From positions 88,046,622 to 88,110,621 of the forward strand of contig JASWHV010000005.1 in NCBI GenBank assembly GCA_030760725.1: 64,000 bases of DNA. Reading direction: 5' to 3'. Positions 56,404-64,000 of the stretch are shown here, piece after piece. Each line of letters starts with the position of its first letter. Position 1 is the stretch's first letter. The notes beneath the pieces were generated by a model. It did no database searches. It was not told the DNA's origin and worked only from the letters and a program-made list of their open reading frames with translations. Made by a program: the position numbers and the translations under genes. Source of the DNA: Neostapfia colusana (Eukaryota; Streptophyta; Magnoliopsida; Poales; Poaceae).

Positions 56404-58959
56404 CTATTATGAAATGTAATAAAATACATGTATAAGTATTAAGGATTTATAAGAATTGGACTTCTACTCATAGCTACTGCTATTTAAAATCCTTAATTGG
56501 CTTTGGGATTTTTACAGTGGATACTAGACTCTCTAAGTATGACTTGAGCCAAATTTGGAGACATGTCATTGCACAATGTAGTATTTAAAATTCCTACAAG
56601 TACAATGCTTCTCTAAATTTTGAGCCCAATTCAGGAGCTTTGACATAGCTAATGGTGGAAGATCTGATTAGGGTAAGTCTCCATGGCTCTAACAAAATTC
56701 GTTTCACCATTTTTGGAGCTATCATCAGAGAGATATGAATTTTTGAACTTAAACAGGAGTTCTGAAAAAGCTTCTGTTTAAATTTGAATTTTCAAATAAA
56801 GGCTGAACTTGAGAAGGTAATTTGACCTAGCAAATGACCTCCAATGAAGCCCAAATTTTTACTGGAGATCAGTATCTATGAAAAGGTTTGGCTACCCAAA
56901 TTTGGGAATATTTCATAAAGAATTGCTCCTGTAATAAATCCCTAAAGGATTTACTAAAAACAATTCTACAGAAATTCCTGGGCATTTTCATAGCCAAAAT
57001 TTGGTTTCTCTGTGAAGTACTCCTCATGAGGAATCCAATAAAATTGGTCTCACTCTTTTTGGAGTTTTCTACACATAGTTATGGGCTTGCAAAGATCAGC
57101 TAATTCCTGGAATTATTTCTCTAATAGAAACTTCAAATAATTGGGCTGGGCCCACTGGTTTAATTCGGACAAGTCAGATCTTAGCAACACCGGCGGCTAC
57201 GGGGTTATTCCCGTGCAGCCGCACTGGATCTGGCGCCACAAACCGATCCGGCGCCTTCCCGGTGCTACTGACAGGTGGGGCAGGCCCCCACCTTCTTCAA
57301 CCTCGCGCCCGGCCGGCCTCCTCGCCGGAGAAACGACCGTGCCTCGTCAGAACGGCTGTCCCGTGCCTCGAACGGCTCAACCCTCGCTGCCTGTGCCTAA
57401 AACCCGACGAGGAACATTTTGGTGAGCTCGGTGTCGGCGCTAACTGGCCGGAAATACCTCCCCGACGGTGGCAGTAACTCGGGCGACTCCGGCGACGTGG
57501 TGTTCGCCCGGCAAGCTCGGAAACCGACCGCGGTTGGGTCCTACAGCACCACCGTGACCTGGGGAGCTCGGAACACTACCCTGATCCCTTGGAAAACGGC
57601 CGGAAACATGACTTCACCGTGCGACCAAAGTGGTTCTTCCCCGCCGTGAGGAAAAACACGAAGAACTTTTCGGACTCTGCATGGATTTGCTTGCCGTTTG
57701 CTCGAGAAGGGTCGTCATGGCTTGGAGAACCTATGCCTAGACTCTTGTGAGCCCCAACCCAATATGGCCCTGGAATTTCACGTTTTCTTTCAACTAGGTT
57801 CCGAGGAACCGCCGGTGACAAACCTCGAATTCCGGCAAACCTAGACGATGACCTAGCTCCAAACTGGGAGGACAGCAAGAAGGGTCGACAACGCACCTAG
57901 AACACCGGTTGGATGAGCGTGAACGAGCCGGAGGTGGCCGGTCGACGGTGCGGCGTCTTGGCGGCAAGCTGGAAAGTGGAACGATGAACTTAGGCTCAGT
58001 TCTCGGGACCAGCTCGTAGGAACGACAGGGGCTGTCGTCAGAGAGAAACTAGAGGGCCTTGCGCACCTTCCTACGACCTCAACCGGTCGTGACAACATCG
58101 GAGTGGTGTCGATGACGGACGGCGACGCGGATCAACCGAGCGGCGGCCGAGGCTACGCGAACTGAGCAGGGAACAGGGAAAACACGTCGGTGAAAGGCCG
58201 AGAGATCAAGGGGGGTTGTGCTGGAACTGTGGCACGCACGGACGATCAAGTAGGCGGCAGAAACAGGAGGTGGCGCGGCACACCTCGGGCGGGGGTCGGA
58301 GACGGGAGCTGTCGCGCCCCTGCTGTTCGACCGAATGGAGCAAAGGCGGTAGCTCCTGTGGGTGGCTGACAAATGGGCCCCACCTCCCCTCTTTGATTAA
58401 TCAACTTTTTCTGATATTTTCCCACCAGCAACTCAACATTTAAGGCTTGACTTCAACCCCAAGTCATAGTTTGAATTTGCTGAATTCAAATAGTTTGAAT
58501 TCGGGTGTGAAAATTGGATGTGGATTGATCATTTGAATTTGAAAAAGAGTTTGAATTCTCCACTTTTTATTGCCTCAAAAATATAGCAAACCAGCTCCAA
58601 AGTTCCCAATTTTTGGCATGGCTGCTTATTAAAAGGTGGAGAACACCTTTGTGAAACCAAATTTTCAAATTGAGGGATTGGAATTTGAAACTGAATTTGA
58701 AATTCAGATTAGAGGGCTTCTCCTTTTAATCCCAAACAAATATTAAAACCCCTCCAAATGAGCTGAAATTTGGAAGGTTGAATATTTGGACTATGAAGAT
58801 CCAAGTTGTGCATTTAGATCTCCATGTTTGGAAGTTTTGGGAAGTCTAAACCCTCACTTTGAACTCACACTTATTATACTTCAAAGTTTTAATTCCCCCT
58901 CATTTTTCCTAAGTGTACATGAACTGAATTTTCTTGCTACCACTTTTGGGGATTTTACA

Positions 58960-58995
58960 TCCCTCCCCCCTTAAAAAGAATCTCGTCCCGAGATT
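58960..58995 (-). other. D polypurine tract and palindrome
   Basis: On the minus strand AATCTCG-GGA-CGAGATT (58995-58979) is followed by ttcttttt and the purine tract ending at 58960. The pol frame of D reads through the palindrome because its usual stop is lost. Confidence 0.85.
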
Positions 58996-61900
58996 CCAAA
59001 GGAAAAGCAAAGTGGGGAAAAACTTTGCCGGGTATAGAATGATAGCAAGTCCGGATAATATGTTCGTAGATAATCCTCGCTTTCCCATGTCGCTTCATCA
59101 GCGGTATGGTTACTCCACAAGACCTTGTAGAACCATAAGGTCCTGTTTCTTGTGGCACGAGTCTTTTCATCGATGATCCGGATTGGATACTCCGTGTACG
59201 TGAGGTCCGGTTGAAGAACTTCTATGTCTTCAGTGCGGATTTCAGCTGAGGGTTTGAGGCATTTCCTGAGCTGAGAGATGTGGAAGACGTTGTGAATGCC
59301 TGCGAGTGACGCTGGTAACTCCAGGCGATAGGCCACGAGTCCGCATCTTTCAATGACGGTGAACAGACCAATGAACCACGGCGCAAGTTTACCCTTCACT
59401 CCGAAACGGTGAATTCCCTTCATTGGAGACACACGGACATAAACATGGTCCCCGATGTCGAAGTGTAGAGGGCGGCGTCTCTTATCCGCATAGCTCTTCT
59501 GACGAGATTGAGCAGCCTAGAGATTGGCTTGTATTACTCGCACTCGTTCTTCAGCTTCATTCACAAGTTCAATGCCGTAGATGACTCGCTCGCCAGACTC
59601 GCACCAGTTGAGATGTGTGCGGCATTTCCGGCCGTAGAGAGCTTCATACGGCGCCATCTTGATGCTAGCTTGATAGCCATTGTTGTAAGAAAACTCTGCC
59701 AATGGCAAATGATCGTCCCAATTCTTGCCGTGGTGTATGGCACAAGCGCGTAGCATGTCTTCAAGCACTTGATTCACCCGTTCAGTTTGACCATCCGTCT
59801 GCGGGTGATACGCGGAGCTTCGGATCAGTTTGGTCCCCAAGGATGCGTGCAGCTGTTCCCAAAACCGAGAGACGAACAGCGCACCGCGATCTGAGATGAT
59901 GGAGCGGGGAACGCCGTGCAAACATAAGATCTTGGTAATGTACAGTTCCGCATATTGCTTGTCCACGTACTTTGTATGTACGGGAATGAAATGAGCCGAC
60001 TTGGTTAGTCGATCGACTATCACCCAAATCGAGTCATGCTTGTGAGACGTGAGAGGCCGGTAACTCGACTATGAAGTCCATGCTGATATCCTCCCACTTC
60101 CACGCCGGAATGTTCAACGGCTGCAGCTCTCCGGCTTTACGCATATGGTCGGCCTTCACACGCCGACACATATCACATTCAGATACGTATTTTGCGATTT
60201 CTCTCTTCATCGTTGTCCACCAAAACCTGGTTTTCAGATCCTGGTACATCCTGTTGCTGCCCGGATGAATAGAATACTTGGACAAATGAGCCTCGTCCAT
60301 GATTTTCTTCCGAAGCTTCATGTCACGGGGTACCACTATACGATCTTTAAACCATCGAGTGTCGTGTTCATCTCTTCGGAAGCATTTCATTTCGCCATTC
60401 TCCATCCTTCTTCGAATGTGCGACATTCCCATGTCTTTCTTCTGAGCTTCCATAATCTCCCCTCTTATGGTTGGGATGAGAGCAAGATTATATAATGCCC
60501 CATATGGAACCAAGTACAGACTCGGCTCCTCCTCTTCAAGTGGGGTGATGGACAGATTGTTGACATGGGATTTGCGGCTTAAGGCATTGGCAACCACGTT
60601 TGCCTTCCCGGGATGGTAGTGAATCTCGATCTCATAGTCTTTGATCAGTTCTAGCCATCTCCGTTGCTGCATATTCAACTCCTTTTGAGTGAATATATAT
60701 TTCAGACTTTTGTGGTCGGTGTAGAGGTGCACTAAGTTCCCAAGCAAATAGTGCCTCCACATCTTCAAGGCCAACACCACAGCAGCGAGCTCAAGATCAT
60801 GAGTCGGATAGTTCTGCTCGTGGTTACGAAGTTGACGTGAGCCATAGGCGACCACTCTTCCTCCTTGCATCAATACACAGCCAAGCCCGATGCCAGATGC
60901 ATCACAATATACGTCAAAGGGCTTGGTTGTATCCGGTTGAGCTAACACCGGGGCTGTGGTAAGATGCTTCACTAGTGCTTGGAAAGCTTCTTCAGAAGCT
61001 GAGCTCCAAACATATTTGATCCCCTTTTTCAAAAGTTCAGTCATCGGCTTAGCAAGCTTGGAGAAATTTGGTATGAATCTCCGATAATATCCTGCTAACC
61101 CGAGGAAACTCCTGACTCCGTGGACTGATGTGGGGGACTTCCATTTCAGTACTTGTTCGATCTTGCTTGGATCAACTGCAATGCCTTCTGCAGAAATGAT
61201 ATGACCAAGGAATGGAACTTGGCTGATCCAAAACTCGCACTTGCTGAACTTAGCATAAAGCTTATGGTCTCTTAATCGTTGAAGTACGATATGCAAGTGC
61301 TTGGTGTGTTCCTCTTCAGACTTGGAGTAGACCAAGATGTCGTCTATGAACACTACCACAAACTTGTCCAACTCCGGCATGAACACTGAGTTCATGAGAT
61401 ACATGAAGTGTGCCGGGGCGTTGGTGAGACCAAAGGACATGACGAGGTACTCATATAACCCATATCTCGTCGAGAAGGCTGTCTTTGGAATATCTCCCGC
61501 CCGGATCTTGATTTGATGATATCCGGAGTGAAGATCCATCTTTGAAAATACACTTGCACCCACAAGTTGATCGAATAATATATCAATGCGGGGCAGTGGA
61601 TATTTATTCTTGATGGTGACGGCGTTGAGAGGCCGGTAGTCCACACACAACCTCAAGGTTTCATCCTTCTTCTTCACAAACAGCGCCGAGCATCCCCATG
61701 GCGAGGAACTCGGTCGAATGAAACCCTTCTTCATCAAATCGTTGAGCTGCTCCTTTAGTTCAGCCAGCTCATTCGGAGCCATCTTATATGGTCTCCGTGA
61801 GATTGGTGTCGTCCCAGGTACAAGTTCAATCTTGAACTCGACATCTCTTTCCGGTGGCATGCCCGGAAGATTATCCGGAAAGACATCCGGGTATTCACGG

Positions 61901-63412
61901 ACCACAAGAATATCCTCATGTTTTGTGGCTTCCGTGTTATAGGTGGCTGGAGCTTCTTGAACCGAACGGTCAAGAATAAGAACATGTGGTTCATGAAGTG
62001 GAGAGTTTAAACGAACCACACGTGGAATGATGTCAAGAACAGCACCATGGTGATGTAGCCATGACATTCCTAAAATGACATCAAGTTTTTGACTCTCTAA
62101 CATGATTAGAGACGTCGGGTATAGATTTCCACCCAACTGTAATGGTGCTCTATAGACCATTCTATCAGCCGCGAGGACGGGTTCGCCTTCCGGCACGTCT
62201 TCGATAGCTAAGTGGTGGACGTTGCCGGGTTTTGGTGCTGGTTTCTTGGGCTGATTGCGGGGCTGATTAGCACCCTGATATGGTAATGGACCCCTGCCCT
62301 GTCGCGGCTCGGGGCAGTCCCTCGAAATGTGCCTGACACGGCCACACGTGTAGCACGTGTAAGGTGTCGGGGTCCCGCCGACTTGAGGACGGAATCCCGG
62401 TGCACGCTGTTGAAACTGGGGCGCACGCGGGACCATCCTTTGCTGCTGCTGTTGCTGTGGTGGATACGTCAGTCGAAAGACCGGCGCATTATATTGCCGA
62501 CCGCGAAATTGAGGCGCTCACGCCGGTGGCTGCCATCTCTGACCAGATGGTGAGCGATACACCACGCGGTATTTTTGTGGCGTCCCACCACTGCTGCTTG
62601 TCAGTGCGCTGCGTTTCCTCTTGTCAGAACCGCGCTCGCGCTTAGCATTCTCCTGTAGAATCGCGGCATTAACTAGGTCGTTGAATGTGCCGCGATTGCT
62701 CTGGGCGAGATGGACCTTCATCTTGGAATTTAGGCCTCGGAAGAAAGCATTACGCTTGTTATCTTCTGTCCCCACAAATCCTGGCGCATACTGCGCCAGC
62801 CGGTTGAATAACCTGGAGTACTCATGAGCACTCCTCTCGCCTTGTCGTAGCGCCAGGAACTCCTGGAGCTTCATTTCCATCACACCGGGAGGTATGTGAT
62901 AGGCGCGGAACGCCTCCCGGAACTCCGTCCATGTGACGGCATGGCCAGCCGGTAAGGAGGCGGTGTAGTTCGCCCACCAGGTACCGGCTTCTCCTTGAAG
63001 CTGTTGCGCTGCGTACAGCGCCTTCTGATGTTCGGTGCATCGTAGCAGCCCAAACTTTGCCTCTAGAGTGCGGATATAGCTGTCTGCCTCCAAAGGTTCT
63101 TCGGCCTCCGTGAAGACCGGTGGATGGGTCACCATGAATTCTGAATACGAACTTTGTTGGGGCTGGCGTTGCCCATTGTCTTGGCGTCCTCCCTGATGGG
63201 ACGCATTCTGCTGCACTAGCATCCGCAGCAACTCGGTTTGCTCGTCGCGCGAGCCGAGCACTGCGGCGAGAACCTCCGCAAGATTCCTTGGAAGTTCTGG
63301 CGGTGGAGGAGGTGGTTGCTGCTGCATCGTGGTCTGCTCCAGAGGTGGAGACTCATCACCACGAACTCGACTCAGACCCCCCCTCCTCTTGCGTTGAACG
63401 TGTCCGCACCAT
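58971..63412 (-). pseudogene. gag-pol: D gag-pol polyprotein, broken, protease active site deleted
   Basis: The start at 63412 is ATG following a cag, beginning MVRTRST. Gag core is ~63140-62600, the zinc knuckle (CYTCGRVRHISRDC) ~62355-62312, RT with FIDD near 61345, then RNase H, integrase and a chromodomain-like end. Breaks, in order: a frame change at a G7 tract (63383-63377), TGA at 62520-62518, an in-frame loss of ~50 residues near 62170 that removes DSGATH, a frameshift near 60040-60065 after the first integrase Asp, and TAG at 59519-59517. The normal stop is lost, so the C-terminus runs ~20 residues into the PPT region (stop 58971). It could move only with help from another element. 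Confidence 0.92.
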
Positions 63413-64000
63413 TCTGCATTCATACCATTCAAACGATCAGCACATGTGGGTTTAGCTCCTCCAGCCTATACAATAGTAATGCGAGAATGGGATAAACAAT
63501 GCGCATAACAATCACACATATGGATAAAGTATATACTTTATGCACCATATACATCCCTGGACCACGTCCCATGATCGAGTTCCAAGGTATTGAACTTTAG
63601 GGGTTTAAAAGTTCATTTCGACCATCAGGGTCACCACGGGATGTTAACTGTGTTAGCATGCGTAATTCCTCGCTATTGTATTGGACCCAAACATGTACTA
63701 ATTCGAAGTGATATGTAAAATGCATGAACCATTCGACTCCAACTCGCTGTTTTACAACAGCCATTGGACATCAAACGGTGAAACGAAGTGTTTTGGTTGA
63801 AATACAGAAAATTCCAGAGAGCATTTGGTCTGCCCTGTTTTTAGACAGTACCTACTCATCTGAGATTTTCACCCCTTTGGAGCGAGATTTTGTTCTGGAA
63901 CTTTACAGAAAAATTGTAGAGGACTTTAAAACCTTTCCAGAATGGTATCACACACCTCCATTGGTTCAACCAATCTGAAGTTATGCCCTGTTGAAGCTCA
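63413..64000 (-). other. D untranslated leader, partial
   Basis: Sequence at 63760-64000 resembles the leader modules of C near 30130-30350 (ctgccctg..tt..gacagt, ctttccagag). There is no coding frame. The PBS and 5' LTR would lie to the right of the window. Confidence 0.6.

Larger units (their letters stand above)
54900..58959 (-). repeat. D 3' LTR
   Basis: The layout is the same as in B and C: GC core ~57140-58400 opening with a GTGGGGCCCATTTGTCAG variant on the minus strand, AT-rich intron-like sequence 56410-57130, peptide exons, and a CAAATAAAAG poly(A)-like signal near 55005. Stem-loops are at 54946-54966 (GGTGCCG/CGGCACC), 55430-55476 (CACATCGGA/TCCGATGTG) and 56107-56127 (GAGCAG type, with G-U pairs). 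Confidence 0.93.
54900..64000 (-). mobile_element. Element D: Ty3/gypsy chromovirus, minus strand, incomplete at window edge
   Basis: The 3' LTR is 58959-54900 (4060 bp), followed internally (minus strand) by PPT, pol, gag and part of the leader. The 5' LTR and PBS are outside. The LTRs run TGTAAAATCC...GTCCCCACA. ctagg at 54895-54899 is the candidate duplication. It inserted into K. Its coding region is broken and lacks protease. Confidence 0.92.

Noticed and set aside
58971..59432. C-terminal extension of D pol as a new domain
   Set aside because: The extra ~20 residues come from stop loss and read the palindrome and PPT; other elements stop before it.

Overview
The window reads as plant nuclear DNA, most likely from a grass: almost all of it is long-LTR Ty3/gypsy retrotransposons of the chromovirus (Del/Tekay-like) type, with initiator-Met tRNA primer sites, gag-protease-RT-RNaseH-integrase polyproteins ending in a chromodomain-like tail, and ~4 kb LTRs with a GC-rich core. 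I found no host gene, rRNA, tRNA gene or CRISPR array. The species cannot be named from this sequence.

Layout. 1-3891 is a mosaic of old fragments: a minus-strand LTR start (G), the 3' end of a D-family LTR (H), a degenerate gypsy-like stretch with a Transposase_28-like fragment, and an LTR tail (J). From 3892 a nest of insertions begins: LTR F holds solo LTR E, E holds element A, the 3' LTR of A holds element B, and the 5' LTR of B holds element C. Exact 5-6 bp target duplications close A, B, C and E. The pieces reappear in reverse order: C closes at 35333, B at 47591, A at 51493, E at 51517. F runs on to 54115, where a copia/Sirevirus-like LTR (K) interrupts it. K is in turn interrupted at 54900 by minus-strand element D, which leaves the window at the right edge.

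Coding state. B is the only element with an unbroken gag-pol frame (38922-43481), and it also carries an extra upstream ORF (ORF0, 37705-38649). C has a single in-frame stop. D has several breaks and has lost the protease active site by an in-frame deletion. A is heavily decayed. Hand-counted LTR divergence (A about 3%, B about 1.7%, C about 1.25%) agrees with the nesting order.

Unexpected structure. The LTRs of the otherwise diverged B/E, C and D/H families share a candidate two-exon acidic peptide. It has a conserved AG acceptor, a GC-AG type intron of ~1.0-1.1 kb in a constant phase, and a conserved C-terminal motif (V/A-E-W/L-E-x-C/Y-x-P) before the stop. Within and after that intron lie stem-loops whose stems differ between families but stay paired, and the untranslated leaders carry a duplicated hairpin motif that also covaries. 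ORF0 and gag each start directly after a splice-acceptor-like sequence. Together these suggest that the long LTRs and leaders are structured, spliced RNA regions, not inert flanks.
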